From Camellia lanceoleosa (Eukaryota; Streptophyta; Magnoliopsida; Ericales; Theaceae): DNA of 64,000 nucleotides. Positions 1 to 11,643 of the stretch are shown piece after piece (position 1 is the stretch's first letter; the number at the start of each line of letters is the position of its first letter). The stretch spans positions 31,142,196-31,206,195 of the forward strand of contig CM045762.1 of assembly GCA_025200525.1 (NCBI GenBank). The letters run 5' to 3'. The notes beneath the pieces are model-generated. The model saw nothing but the letters and a program-made list of their open reading frames with translations, had not been told where the DNA came from and searched no databases. Both the position numbers and the translations under genes were made by a program.

Positions 1-1026
1 ATTTCAATGTGTATATGTTATATGTTTGTGTAGGTCACGCGCCATTGTCTGCCTGATTTATTTGATATATCCAGTCTGTCTGATTTGCCTCTGCAGCTCT
101 CTGTGAGTAATAACTCTGTAAAGTTATGTTTAACTTTAAGTATTTTCTAACTGATATGATATGATCTGTTTTCTGAAATGCTACTTTATGATTTATGAAT
201 GAATGTCCAATTTTCTAAAAAGTATTGTGGCACCCTTAGTATCTGGCCCTTGCCCGGGGGAAACAATACCGTGGTTATCTGTATCTGGCCCTTGCCCGGG
301 GGAAACAATACCGTGGTTATCTGTATCTGGCCCTTGCCTGGGGGAAATAATACCATGGCTACTTGCGCGCAAGATATGGACCCTCCTGGTCGTTGGTACC
401 AACTCTGTCTGTGGTCTCTAGACCTATCTGATCTGTTAGCTAATGGGTGTACCACGTATGATCTTATGCAAAATCTGAATATGAATATGAGTATGTATCT
501 AAATCTGTTTCTGATTTGAAAACTGAAAGTGCATAAGACTCTATTTCTGATAAGATTATGTTTCTGATATAAACTCTGATTTCTAACTCTGTGATGGATA
601 TCATTCATTAAACCCTTTACTCTGTTATTATTCACTGGGCTTTAGCTCACTCTATTATTTATGTATGTAGGTGATCAGACGCGTGACCAGGCTTAGAGGC
701 ATCTGTCTAGAATCTGTTCTGTCAGCTAACCTATGTGCCTCCCGTGGAGGTTCTGGATATGCTAAGTATTGTCGTTATATGATGTAAAGTTTAAGTTCAG
801 TTATGTTTTCTTGCTTGGTTCTTCAAGTCATGTGTATATATGTAAATAAAAAGTTTAAAATTTTTCTGTCTCATATAAGTTTGCATAGCTCAATGGATGT
901 TGTATATTATTATTTGCTTCCGCTAGCCCTTAATATTTTGTTAATCTGTTTAGAGGCCGTAGGTAATCCTCGGATTACTGGCCGGTGACGGTGCCAAACC
1001 TATAGGGGCGAGTTTGGGTCGTGACA
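1..1026 (+). mobile_element. 3' part of a Tekay-type Ty3/gypsy LTR, cut by the window edge
   Basis: The segment ends in GGGTCGTGACA, the 3' terminus typical of Tekay/Del-type LTRs. Immediately to its right the integrase frame of element A starts in mid-protein, so this LTR inserted into element A. A plus-strand AATAAA near 845 and resemblance to the solo LTR at 38318-39523, which ends GAGTCGTGACA, suggest plus orientation. Its left end and any internal region lie outside the window. No coding capacity is seen; short ORFs at 186-635 and 803-988 read through LTR sequence. The strand is inferred. Confidence 0.7.
241..366. repeat. 42-bp tandem repeat, three units, inside the LTR
   Basis: Three head-to-tail copies begin at 241, 283 and 325 with ATCTGGCCCTTGCC. 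The first two are nearly identical; the third differs at several positions. Because 42 is a multiple of three, the repeat creates matching open frames on both strands, which are not genes. Confidence 0.9.
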
Positions 1027-1719
1027 AATTCCTATTGAGAGTATTGTTTTCCATACCAAATCACCTTCATCAAAGCCAATATGTTTGACTTTCTTGTTAT
1101 AATTCTTGGCTACTTTCTTCTTTTGGAAAAGAATGCTATTTAATGCCAAAATTCTGGTTTCGTCTATGCCTTCTAACTTTAAGCACATACTTTGATGGTA
1201 TTGCTTAGGATCTAACTGATCTTGGCATCTTACCCTCAAAGATTTAACATTAATTTCCACAGGTAAAACTGCATCATGCCCATATACTAAGGCATAAGGA
1301 GTGACTCCTGTGCTTGATCTTGGAGTTCTGTAAGCCCATAAAACATCCAACAAAAGGTTATGCCAATCCCTAGGGTTATCCTCCACAACCTTTTGTATTC
1401 CTTTTTTCAAGGACTTGTTAGATGATTCAGCTTGACCATTGGCTTGTGCATAATAAGGTATGGAATTAACAAGGCTAATTCCAAACTCTGCCACAAAAGA
1501 CCTCACCATTTTTCCATCGAACACAGTCCCATTATCCACAGTTATGGTTTGTGGGATGCCAAATCGATGGATCAAATCTTTAATGAACCCAATGACCTCT
1601 GTCTGATTTACAGCCTTGTATGGCTTGGCTTCTACCCACTTAGTAAAGTAATCAGTGGCCACTAAAATGAAACAATGATGCTTCAAAGAAGGTGGATGTA
1701 TTTTCCCCATCATATCCAT
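1027..1719 (-). pseudogene. Integrase catalytic core of element A, C-terminus removed by insertion
   Basis: The frame continues the pol frame after the amber codon. It has the first catalytic Asp in ATDYFTKWVEA, the second in TVDNGTVFD, and the Glu in NGQAESSNKSLKK, so the DDE triad is complete. WAYRTPRSSTGVTPYALVYG follows. The frame then runs into unrelated LTR sequence at 1026. The missing tail would include the rest of the C-terminal domain and the 3' LTR. Confidence 0.9.
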
Positions 1720-1722
1720 GGC

Positions 1723-4071
1723 CTACCCTCTAAATGGCCAGGGCTTTACTACTGCATGAAGGTCAGTTATGGACACATGCCTTATTGTGCCATGCTTTTG
1801 GCATGCCTGGCAACCCTTTGCATATTCTATGCAGTCTTTAAGGATAGTTGGCCAATAGTAGGAATGCCTTCGAAGCAACCATCTCATCTTTACACCAGGC
1901 TGATGAGCACCACAGATGCCTTCATGAACTTCAGCCATAGCTGTTAATGCTTCTTTTGGGTTTAAACATTCCAGCAATAAGCCATCTCTTCCCCTTTTAT
2001 AGAGAGCATTGCCATATATCATATATTGCATAGACTGCAGTTTGATTTTTCTGCTGGCCTTCGAAGATGGACCAGCTAAGTACTGCATTATTGGATGCCT
2101 CCAATCTTGTTCTTGTAAGCCATTATGATTGACTTCCAAGACCACATTCCTTTTATTTAAATGCTGTATTAGTCTTTGATACGTTGTTTGGCTTATGTCC
2201 CTTTGGGTATTATCCCTTCTCTTGAAGTTTGAAGCTTTCTGAGCTACATCATTAGCTCTATTGTTCAAGAATCTTAGAACATGAGTTATATTTGCTATTT
2301 GAAACTGAGAAAGTAGATGTAATGCAACAACATAGTATGGAAAAATACTTATACTTTGACACTTGAAAATCCCTTTTACTTGGTTAACCACCAATTGAGA
2401 GTCTCCAAATATGTCAACTGCATGTACTTGTAATCCAATAAGAATTTCTAGTCCCACTATTAAGGCTTCATATTCAGCCTGGTTATTGGAACAGGTGGCT
2501 TCATCCACTCTGAAACAATGTGTAGTTTCTACCCCTTGTGGAGATTTAATCACAACACCAATTCTAATTAAGCCATTGGCTTTTGATCCATCGAACCACA
2601 TCTGCCATGGCTCAACACTAGCCATACCAAGTTCCATTATCTCTTGGCTCTCTGTTTGAGATAGATGGTCTGCCAGAAAATTGGCTAAAACCTGCCCTTT
2701 TACTGCCCTTTGGGGGATATACTTTAGATGAAATTCTGATAAAGCTAGTATCCACTTGCCAATTCTCCCCCTCAACATAGGTCTAGATAACATGTATTTA
2801 ACCAAATCTGTGGTTGAAATTACCAAGATAGTTGTAGATAAAAGATAATATCTTAATTTCATTGCAACAAAATACAAAGCAAGACACAGCTTTTCAACAG
2901 CTGAATATTTACATTTACAAGAATTTAAAAACCTACTAAGGTAACAAATAGCTTGCTCTTTGCCTTCTTCATTGTCTTGGGCCAAAAAAGCTCCCAATGA
3001 ATCTTCTGCTGCAGCTATGTACGACTTCAAGGGCTTGTTCCCTTTTGGTGGCATCAGCACTGGAGGGTTGGCCAAGTAGGTTTTGATACCTTCGAAAGCA
3101 ATTTGATGCTCTGCTGTCCACACAAATTCCTCTTCATCTTTCAGCCTTAACAAGGAAGAAAATACTTTAGTTTTCCCTGCAGTGTTAGAAATGAACCTTC
3201 GAAGAAAGTTAACCTGCCCAAGGAACCTTTGTAATTCTTTCTTACTTGATGGAGGTCTGGCTTCAATGATGGCTTTAGCTTTATTTTGATCAATCTGTAT
3301 TCCTTTCTTGTGCACTACATAACCCAAGAAGTTTCCAGATGATACACCAAAAGTACACTTAAGAGGATTAAGTTTCAACTTGAACTTTCTCATTCTTTTA
3401 AAAGCTGCTTCTAAGTGAAACAGATGCTCCTCCATGGACTGGAATTTCACTACAATGTCATCAATATAACACTCTAGATACCCTCCAATGAGATCATGAA
3501 AGATAGTGTTCATAGCCCTCTGATATGTAGCCCCAGCATTCTTCAGACCAAATGGCATTTTAACCCATTCGAAGGTGTCAATATTCCCAAGACATCTGAA
3601 TGCTGTCTTGTGGGTATCCTCCTCTGCAATGCAGATTTGGTTATAACCAGAGTGCCCATCCATCATTGATAAAATTTGATGCCCTGATGAACTGTCTACC
3701 AGCAGATCTACTATAGGCATAGGGTACTCATCTTTAGGAGTTGCTAGATTTAAGTTTCTGAAATCGATGCATACCCTCATTTTGCCATTCTTCTTAACTA
3801 CAGGCACAATATTAGATAGCCATTCAACATACCTGGCTATCCTAATAAAGCCTGCCTTAAGTAGTCTAAGAATCTCTTCCTTGACCTTCTGAATTACTTT
3901 TGGACTCATTCTTCTTAGTTTCTGCTTGTATGGCTTGAAATTAGGCTTCATAGGGAGCCTATGTTCCACTAATGACCTATCCAATCCTGGTAGTTCATTA
4001 TAGGACCATGCAAAGCAATCTTTGTATTTCTTCAGAACAACCAACAACTGGTCTCTGTCCAGAATATTCAA
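1723..4071 (-). pseudogene. RT, RNase H, archaeal-type RNase H and integrase N-terminus of element A
   Basis: This open frame of 782 codons is the best-preserved part of element A. In order it has reverse transcriptase, with the catalytic YIDD at about 3459-3470 preceded by MPFGLKNAGATYQ; a Ty3-type RNase H; an archaeal-type RNase H with FDGSKANG and NNQAEYEAL at about 2600-2440; and the integrase HHCC zinc finger with YWPTILKDC and CQACQ. It ends at an amber codon (1723-1725) at a position normally held by Trp, with integrase continuing in the same frame. Such proteins copy element RNA into cDNA in cytoplasmic particles. Confidence 0.92.
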
Positions 4072-4112
4072 GCAAGCACTTATATAGATGGGCTGTTGTA
4101 TAGAACCTTCCC

Positions 4113-4538
4113 CTAATTTACTTCTTCTAAGAGGTCTTGTGTCTGAGAACTTATTAAAGCTTTTTCCTTGGTTTCTTTGACCTTCGAAGCAACCTTCTTG
4201 CTTTGTTCTGCTCCCAGGTTCTTTAGTTCAACATCTTTGTCCTCCTCCTCATAGACAAAATCTGTCCATAAGGCATCCTCCTCCTGTATCTCCTGGACTT
4301 TTGTCTCAATGTCCAATGCACAGTATTTCCCAAGGGTTAAAATTCTAACCTGCTGCTGCTCCTGTTTACAGCCAATTATCATGGCTTCTCTTTCTTGCTC
4401 CTGTACTTTCTGGACTATAGCTTTTACATCCAATGTTGAGAATTTAATTAGAGCCAAGGACTTGGCTTCTTGTTCTTCATCTCTTTGCCTACAACCAGGC
4501 ATCATTGCCATCTTTAACGACAATCTCTTCATTAGCAC
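4113..4538 (-). pseudogene. Protease-RT linker of element A in a shifted frame
   Basis: A charged Glu/Lys/Gln-rich, coiled-coil-like segment overlaps the end of the protease frame in another phase and stops 41 bp before the RT frame, which is back in the protease phase. It contains two loosely repeated blocks around ALIKFSTLDV and TLGKYCALDI. It is best read as linker sequence displaced by two indels rather than as a separate gene. Confidence 0.6.
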
Positions 4539-5292
4539 TCTCTTGGACTAAGTGCTTCAGGTGTGTCACTTCCTCATCAGTGGTCACTTCGGTTGAGCCA
4601 TCAGTTTTCCTCAGTATACTGAATGGTGTCACTCTCTCAATATACAGCTTGACCTCTGCAAAGTCTGCACAGGCTATGAAGGGTTGAGGATCTGCATCTA
4701 TTTCCTCTGTCTCTCCATTGCCGAAGGCCATCATGATTTTCTGATGCAAAGAGAAAGGCACACATTTGTTAGTGTGGATCCAATCTCTCCCAAGTAAAGC
4801 ATTGTATTTAGCATTATTTTCGATTGCGAAGAATGCTGTCATGCAGTCCCTGGTTCCCACACTCAAGTTAATGGGTAAAATCCCCTGAGCCATCTGTTTG
4901 TCCCTAGCAAAACCAGCAATGGTTGTGCTAGTTGGGATCAACCTGGGATTCTTTTTTCCTAATTTCTTCAAAAAAGATTTCGGTAGTAAGTTCACTACTG
5001 CTCCATTATCTATCAGGACTCGGTTTAATTGAATTCCATCGAAGAAAGCCTTGATGTACAAAGGCTTAACATGTTGTGTCATAGAATTCGAGGGATATTC
5101 AAAAGGATATGAGAGGTTAATGCTCACCTCTTCTCCACTCTCGTAGTCAGTTTCTATTGGGGTAGCCATGCTGGAGTTATCCTGTACCATACTCACTTGC
5201 GAATCTTCACTAGAGACTGGAATTGGATCAACTCCTTGATCATCTTGGTTCCCATCTCCAACTTCGAACTCATGAGGTAGTATATGTACCAT
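4489..5292 (-). pseudogene. Aspartic protease domain of element A
   Basis: The frame contains the retropepsin core: the active-site block VLIDNGAVVNLLP near residues 90-103, then an ALLGRDWIH block near residue 167 typical of Tat proteases. The usual active-site triplet DSG/DTG appears here as DNG. Retropepsins release the enzymes from the Gag-Pol polyprotein. A stop at 5335 separates it from the linker, and the downstream sequence leaves this frame before RT. Confidence 0.8.
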
Positions 5293-5334
5293 GTTGACTG
5301 ATACTGGAGAAAATGAGCCAAACTGGATTGCTGG

Positions 5335-6406
5335 TTATGCCTGTTTCCTCTCTTGACTACCTTGATCACTTACCTCAAAAGCGTTCTCCATGCTGCTTTC
5401 TGGCACTTCACTGCTAACAGGTTCCTTCGAATGGCTTTCCTCGACTGGTTTTTCAACCAAAAACGTTTGCTCAGCCATGAAGGCTTTGAACATTTCTTCT
5501 TCCACCATTTCTTTCTTTTGGCCTGTGCCAATCTCTTCTTCTGTCTCACTACCACTCTCCATCAGAGCCTTCTCCAGCCCTACTAAACTAGCATTCTCTC
5601 TGGCTTTTAGTTCAGAATGAACCTTGGCCAACTGCTCTCTGCTGCAAACCACTTTATTCTGTAGAATTGGCTTTGGAGCATGGTCTAACTTTGGATTTTT
5701 CTTTCCTTCTGTCTTGACCGTTGAAGAACTCTCTCCACTTTCTTTCAAATCTTGCTGGTACTGGGTGTACCTGCGTTGAATCTTTCTCTTTTGTGATCTT
5801 GAAATGACTGGGACCATGTCTGGTTCCTTCGTCTTTGGGTGTTTAAGCAATACCCAATTGTTCGGAGCCACCAAAGGAGGTTGACCATCCTGCCTGGAAT
5901 TCCAACATTTCTCCTGGCAGGCACTTCCCTAGGTTTGTTTTGCATTACAAACTAGTTTGGAACTCCAGGTACCCAAGAGCTTAATGACTCAGATGTTGAA
6001 CCGCCTTTTCTACCTTCAAAACCATCTTCGAAACTGGCTGTGGAGGTAAGTGCTTGGCTCTGGTCTCCTGTTTCGAGCCTAATTCAGGCCTTTGATGAAG
6101 GTGGCTATTTTCAGTTCTACGTGAGGTTGGTCTAGGGGGCCAATCTCTGGTTTTGGTCCCATAACCTGAACTCCTCTCCAATCTTCTTTCAGAATGACTG
6201 CTCTCCATTCTGTAGTAGTTAGGTAGCCTAGACTCATGCAAGGGCCTCTTGCCTTTAGCATGCATTCTGTCTACTGCAGGCTCAACCGCTAATGACCGCT
6301 GCCTATCGCTAGCCGGATACGGCCTTTTGTTGTAAGCATTGGTTGATTTAGGACGTCTCTGAACATCCCTATAGTATTGCTTCCCATCAATTGAAAGCCC
6401 TTTCAA
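5335..6406 (-). pseudogene. gag-protease linker of element A, broken and frameshifted
   Basis: This hydrophilic region lies between the gag knuckle and protease. The right part (5981-6406) continues the gag frame. From 5874 the reading frame changes and runs to a stop at 5335 as a basic then Glu-rich segment. At least one indel between about 5875 and 5980 is therefore needed. No catalytic motif is visible. It is probably the spacer between nucleocapsid and protease found in Tat polyproteins. Confidence 0.65.
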
Positions 6407-6442
6407 CTATTTATAACTCAGTCTGCACCTGGGACACATCCT

Positions 6443-8602
6443 TTACATTACAGCTGCTTCCAAGGAATCATCTTCCAGTGCCTCTTTATCAGAGTGTTCC
6501 CTTTGGTGTGAGAAACCTTGTCCAATAACTGGTGGGTTTCTAGTGTCCTTCTTGATGGTTGTTTGGTTAGCAACATGCATCTGCACATTGACTTCTTCCA
6601 ATTTTGTCAAGGACAAGTTCTGGAAGTCTGACGTAATGACATTGGCTATCGCCTCTCCAACTTCTGGAAATGGATTACTGTCGATCCCCATGGCCTTTTC
6701 TGTTTTGGCTGGGAACTTCAAACTTCCTTTCCGAATTTATTCTTGGATCCTGTCTCGAAAAACAATGCAGTTTTTAGTCGAGTGAGACCAAGAGTTATGC
6801 CATTTACAATATACTTTTCCCTTAAGTTCATCTGGAGAAGGCAATTTTACTCCTTTAAGTAACTTAAGGAAGTTGGCCGCAAGCAAATGATCAAAGATGT
6901 CATCTATTTTTGTTAAATCGAAAGAGTATTTTCTGTGAAAGTCTTTCTTTTTAAACTGCTGGTCAATTGTTGTATCCTTATGAATTAATGCTTCACAGAT
7001 TACAGTTTCTTTACCCACAATTTCTGCTGCATCGATCTCATAATTTGGATCTCTATAATATGTCTTATACGAGGCATTATTTCGATCTTGTTCTTCCTCT
7101 AGTAATGCTTCATATCGAGACACCTTATAGGTTAGTTCGACCAAATCTCTGAATTCAGTTGAGTCAAACTTCTTTCGAAGCTTGAACTCTAAACCGTTTT
7201 GAGCCAATCTTACACATTCTGGTTCTGGTAGGATGACTCTACACTTATTTCGAGCCCTTTTAAATCTAGCAATAAACTGAGTAGCCTTTTCTTTAGGCCT
7301 TTGACTCAATCTAGCCAAGTTTGCCATAGAAACCTCTGGCTCCGATTGGAAGAATTAGGCATGAAATGCCTCTTCCATTTGTTGTCAATTTTGAATGGAG
7401 CCAGGTGTAAAGTTGATGTACCATACAAATGCTCCCCCAGTTAGAGAATTTGGGAGTAATCTTAGTTTTATATAGTCATGATTAGTAAATTCACCGCATT
7501 GAGCAGCAAACCTAGTAATATGCTTTATTGTTGATTGTTTCCCAGTTCCATATAAGAGGGTAAAATCTGGTATCCTGAACCCTCTTGGGTATTCATGTAC
7601 CCTATCTACCCATTCTGGGTATGGTTTTCTGTATACAAGAGTCTGGACCCCCCGAGCCATCGGTCCACATATCTCCCTAACAATATCAGCAATTTGATCC
7701 GTAGGGACCATATTTTGTGCCTGCTGAACCACTACTGGAGGGACAAACACAGGATTTGGTGGACAAACTTGTGCTTGCGATCCTCTTGGTCCATAAAGAG
7801 GTACATTTGGGACTGGTTGCCCCTGTGGTGCAGGTTGCTATTGGAGATGTGGGTAACCCCTTTGAGTCTGTCCTGCGAAAGGACCTGCGAAAGGTGCAGG
7901 AACAGGCGTTGTGTCCCTTCCATTTGCAGGCCAACCTTCCAACCTCCCGGGTATAAATTCGAATAAGGGATTATTATACCCTCTAGTGCCAGGTATGGCT
8001 TCGAACATGGGATTTGTAACCATTCTTACGCCAGTTTCTTGTACTTGGCCAGATCCACCAACTTGTGCGGTTTCATTATTGAGTATTGAGGCATTTTGGC
8101 CTGTTATAGGCCTCGAAATGGGTTCATACCAAGACTGAGGTGATGGTCTTTCATAGTTCTGGTTACTAGTTTGACCATTAGAATGTCCATTAACTTGCAT
8201 AGGCTGTTTGTCTCTAGCCAATCTTTGTTGAGGGACATTTGGGACTTCCTCTGTGTGTCTTGTGTTTGTTGGTTGGTGGTTGTTCATTCGATCCAAAAAG
8301 GATGTTGCCCACATTTCCATTGTGTTCATCAATTGTTGTTCCATAGCATCTACTAGGCCATCCCATGGATTGGTTGGCTGAGTAGATGGAACAGTGGATG
8401 GTCCAATTCCTTGGTTTCGTCCAATATTATGAATATTTGGTTCTTGTCCTGAAGTACTGGTCTGTTCGACCATAGGTTCTAATAACATGGGAGTTTCCAC
8501 AGGATGTGTTACCACATTATCCTCTGGATTAGGTATTTCTACCTCTCTTTCTACGCCTTCTTCCAAGCGTTCATTTTTTCCTTGTCGTCTTCGTCTAGCC
8601 AT
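6443..8602 (-). pseudogene. gag of element A (capsid and zinc-knuckle region), broken
   Basis: The start chosen is the ATG at 8602 (MARRRRQGK), just after the primer-binding site; the longer frame starting at 8698 would begin inside the LTR. The N-terminal part is low-complexity and rich in Q, N and P. A Retrotrans_gag domain follows across roughly 7640-7050, with PEWVDRVHEYPRGF, then RLSQRPKEKATQFIARFKR and a Cys/His knuckle (CKWHNSWSH..NC) near 6800. Stops at about 7838, 7385, 6737 and 6443 interrupt one continuous frame, so all four are nonsense changes without frameshift. In an active element gag packages the RNA. Confidence 0.85.
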
Positions 8603-8610
8603 TTTAACAA

Positions 8611-8628
8611 GTCCCACCGGGCGTGCCA
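8611..8628 (-). other. Candidate primer-binding site of element A
   Basis: Just downstream of the 5' LTR the minus strand reads TGGCACGCCCGGTGGGAC. It begins with TGG, as expected for pairing with a tRNA CCA end, and lies 8 nt after the LTR terminus. This stretch recurs in plant Tat elements. The priming tRNA was not identified. Confidence 0.55.
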
Positions 8629-8636
8629 AAAATATA

Positions 8637-9397
8637 TGTTGGCCTTTTGGCTTTTCGAAGAGTATTTTTGTAAATGCGAGCGTGCCAGCAAGGATCAATT
8701 AATCCTTACAGAAATTATAATTGCCAACCAATTATTAGACAATTGTGTTTTAGTTCTTTCAGCCTCAATGAAGAGAACTTTTACTGGTGGCTTGACTTAG
8801 GAGAAATTAAGAGAAATAACAGTTAATATGAAGAACAACGGAAGTATTTCATTAAAATGAACACTTACAATGATTCAAACTCAGCCTCGAAGAGGTTTAC
8901 AGTGACGATCTACTTGAAACTACTCTTATGAATCGAAGTGCAGAACATGTATTTAAAGTGCAAGAAAGGTAAAGGCTGGAAATATAAAAATTGAAAAAGA
9001 AAATATGTAAAGTAAGACTGGTTTGTATGATCTGAGTCTGGGGGTTTTTTTCCTGGGGACCTCCTTGCTATTTATACTCCTCAAGGATGACCATCGAACT
9101 GTACTTCAAACCGTCGAACTGCCCCTCCATGATCGCTAATCATGCTGCCTTAGAAGTAGTTCCACTACGCCATCACTTGCAGTTGGGCTTCCCTCCTGTA
9201 TTTGAATTTGAATATGAGTAACTGTTGAAGCCACGTCATCCTGTATCTCTTTACTGATCCAGTGCTACTCAAATCACGTAAGAACCAATTTTCACTGCCA
9301 CGTGTACGATCAGGATCAAAGACTTGAGTAATCTTCCTATATTACTCTTACTCTGTCACGTGTCGAACTGTGATTGGCACAAAATATGTAGTCAACA
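8637..9397 (-). repeat. 5' LTR of element A
   Basis: On the minus strand the LTR starts TGTTGACTAC (at 9397) and ends GCCAACA (at 8637), giving matching TGTTG..CAACA ends and a length of about 761 bp. It contains a minus-strand TATA box and is followed by a candidate primer-binding site and gag. The 5 bases to its right, GTCAT (9398-9402), are the likely target duplication, but the partner copy lies outside the window. Confidence 0.75.
9069..9077 (-). promoter_or_regulatory. TATA box of the element A 5' LTR
   Basis: The minus strand reads GTATAAATA about 320 bp into the LTR, a normal position for the U3/R boundary. It implies transcription leftward into gag-pol. Confidence 0.6.
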
Positions 9398-9700
9398 GTC
9401 ATAGAGTATTTATCATTAGCAATGTTAATATTACATTTTAGTTTAAAAGTCGAGTGAAACTCTTTACCTATTGTTAAAATACAAGGCGAAATACAAATGG
9501 GTCAAACCACAATAGCTAAATTGAACATGGATGTGGTTAGGTTACCTATCATTTCAGAATAAAAAATCCTGGCATGCCGCCTATAATTACACAAATGATA
9601 AATGTAAATTTTTGTATAAAAATTAGGGTGAATTCTACTAATGGGTGTCGTAATTTGAAATTTATATCATTTTGATTCTTAATTTTTTAATGAATTATTC
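9398..9700 (+). repeat. Dispersed repeat R1, copy 1 (interrupted by element A)
   Basis: About 300 bp beginning GTCATAGAGTATTTATC aligns in the same orientation with 30857-31150, with scattered substitutions and small indels. Shared landmarks include AAAAGTCGAGTGAAACT and GCCGCCTATAATTACAC. The match starts exactly where the LTR of element A ends, so element A inserted into or at the edge of this repeat. The family is unknown and non-coding. Confidence 0.8.
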
Positions 9701-10847
9701 GTTGTAATTTTGTAATAATTTTATATATGAAATTATACTTTATTTTTTACATTATTTTATATAATCACAACTCACATGAAGAAAAACTTGTACAACAATG
9801 ATACTCTTGATGAATCTCTAAAATTTAGATTTATTATTTGAGTTATTTTTTCAATTGTTAAATAATAAGTTTTTTTATGTTTTGATATTATGTTACAGAT
9901 GATTAATCACTTTACACACTAAGATGTATCTATTATTTGAATGTTTTCATTATTATTTCATTTTAGATTTAGTTGTTGCTATGAGATTCTTTATTGGTTA
10001 GTCGTTGTTGAATTTTTTTTATATAATTGATATTTTAATTTAATTAAGAGTGTTTATATTACAATCTTATAATTATTTATATATATATATATCATATAAA
10101 ATCATTATATGATAATCTAACAGTAACATTTATATTTGATTTTTTTAATAAATTTTATATAATTTCTATTTTTACATATTTTTATTTTCCAAATGAATAT
10201 AAAAGAAAATTAAATAGTTATAATTACTTTTAATTTTATATTACTAATTCTTCTTCTAATTTAACTAGTATTTTAAATATCAAAATAAGTATTTATTTTA
10301 CTATTTTATAATTTAATATATATCATACAAAATTATTATATGATAATTGCACTTTTATAATATGATAGAACTAAAATTAGTAAAATACATAAATAATTTA
10401 AATAAAATTAATATATATAAGTATTCAAGTAATAATTTTATAAAATAATAGCGTCAATATTATTAAAATAAATAATTAAAATTATATTTTAATTTTAAAT
10501 TACTTTTTTATAATACAAATTGTACCTTTAAATATTTTTTTTTTTTTAAAAATAACATGTGCATTATGCAGGTCAATTGCTAATTCATAATAAATTGAAT
10601 GATTGAGGGGTCAAAAAGGAATGACAAAACAAGAGTGGAAATAGAAATTAGATAATTATTGTTAGAAGGAAATTATAGTTTAGTGTGAGTTGGCAAAATA
10701 TATTATTAGATAGCAATAATATTAGAAACACACAAGTCACGTTTGTTCGACTTTTTAAAGAAAAAATTAAATTAATAATTTATAATATTTATTTTAAAAA
10801 ACATTTTAATTAAAGATATGAGCGAAAGGATTAATTATTTCTTTACA
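9701..10847. other. AT-rich spacer without a recognisable gene
   Basis: Very AT-rich sequence with runs of A and T. A phrase TATCATA(T/C)AAAAT.ATTATATGATAAT occurs twice (near 10090 and 10318) as a direct repeat. No open frame of note and no terminal repeats were identified. Confidence 0.6.
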
Positions 10848-11331
10848 ATGTGTTTGGATTGAGGGATTTGGAGAGAAAAGAAAAGAAATAGAAAGAAATG
10901 TATTTCTCTTTCTTGTTTGGTTATCTTAAGTGGAGAGAAATTGGGAGAAATAGAAAGAAATGAAGAGAAACTCATTTTTCTCATAACCCTTATTTTCAAT
11001 CTTCCCAAAAGTAGAGAGATTGGGAGAGAAAAGAAACCCACAAATATTTATATTTTCACAATACCAATTTTACCCCTATAAAAATAAAAGAAATAAAATG
11101 ATTGAAAATATAAAAAGATTATTTTGATAATATAACATAAAATAATTTCTTTTCTTTTCTCTTAATGAAATCTAACCAAACAAGAAGGAGAGAAATCACA
11201 ATCATTTCTTTTATTTTTTTTCTTATTTATCCAAACAAAAAGAAAAAAAATTACAATAAATTATTTTCTTTTTTTTTTTATTACTTAAATAATTATTTCT
11301 TTTTTTTTTCTCTTAAATTACCAAACACAGC
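10848..11331. mobile_element. MITE-like element with TGTGTTTGG ends
   Basis: The left end reads TGTGTTTGGATTGAG and the right end TTACCAAACACA, an imperfect terminal inverted repeat. The interior is strongly strand-asymmetric, with GA-rich runs such as GAGAGAAAAGAAAAG on the left and CT/T-rich runs on the right, so it could fold back. No coding capacity. A clear target duplication was not found. Confidence 0.5.
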
Positions 11332-11643
11332 ATTAATGTAACTAGTCATTCGCGAATTGAATGATTCAAATCACTCGTTGTAAGAGTAAGACAGGCGCGG
11401 AGCCCGACACTCTCAATCAGTGCATTAATTATTAGGAAAATGAAAAATCTCCCCAAAAAAACTCTCCCTAATCTCTTTAATTTTTATTTTTGATAAATTA
11501 TTTTTTTTTTTTCTGGTTTTTTTTTTTTCTTCCTACTTAAAAAGGAAAATCGGGGGATTCGGGCTCCCCTTTTCGGGGATGAATCAAGTCCCTAATTATT
11601 ATTATTATTATCTTTTCTTGGACCACCCCGCCAAACTTTACCA
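11332..11643. other. Spacer with homopolymer runs
   Basis: Short T-rich stretch with an (ATT)n run near 11595 and no gene-like signal. It ends at the A preceding the Helitron. Confidence 0.5.

Larger units (their letters stand above)
1027..9397 (-). mobile_element. Element A: Tat-lineage Ty3/gypsy retrotransposon, decayed, 3' end missing
   Basis: Reading leftward, the element has a 5' LTR, primer-binding site, gag, protease, reverse transcriptase, RNase H, a second archaeal-type RNase H, and integrase. The second RNase H before integrase is the hallmark of the plant Tat lineage. Integrase is cut at 1027 by the LTR to its left, so the 3' LTR is not in the window. Gag-pol is interrupted by several in-frame stops and frame changes and cannot be functional. 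The right border is supported because 9398 onward matches an uninterrupted second copy of the same host repeat at 30857. Confidence 0.9.

Noticed and set aside
803..988. 61-codon plus-strand frame in the left LTR
   Set aside because: It overlaps the polyadenylation region of an LTR and shows no conserved features.
7595..7966. Plus-strand frame over 120 codons opposite gag of element A
   Set aside because: The minus strand carries recognisable gag motifs here, so this is a shadow frame.
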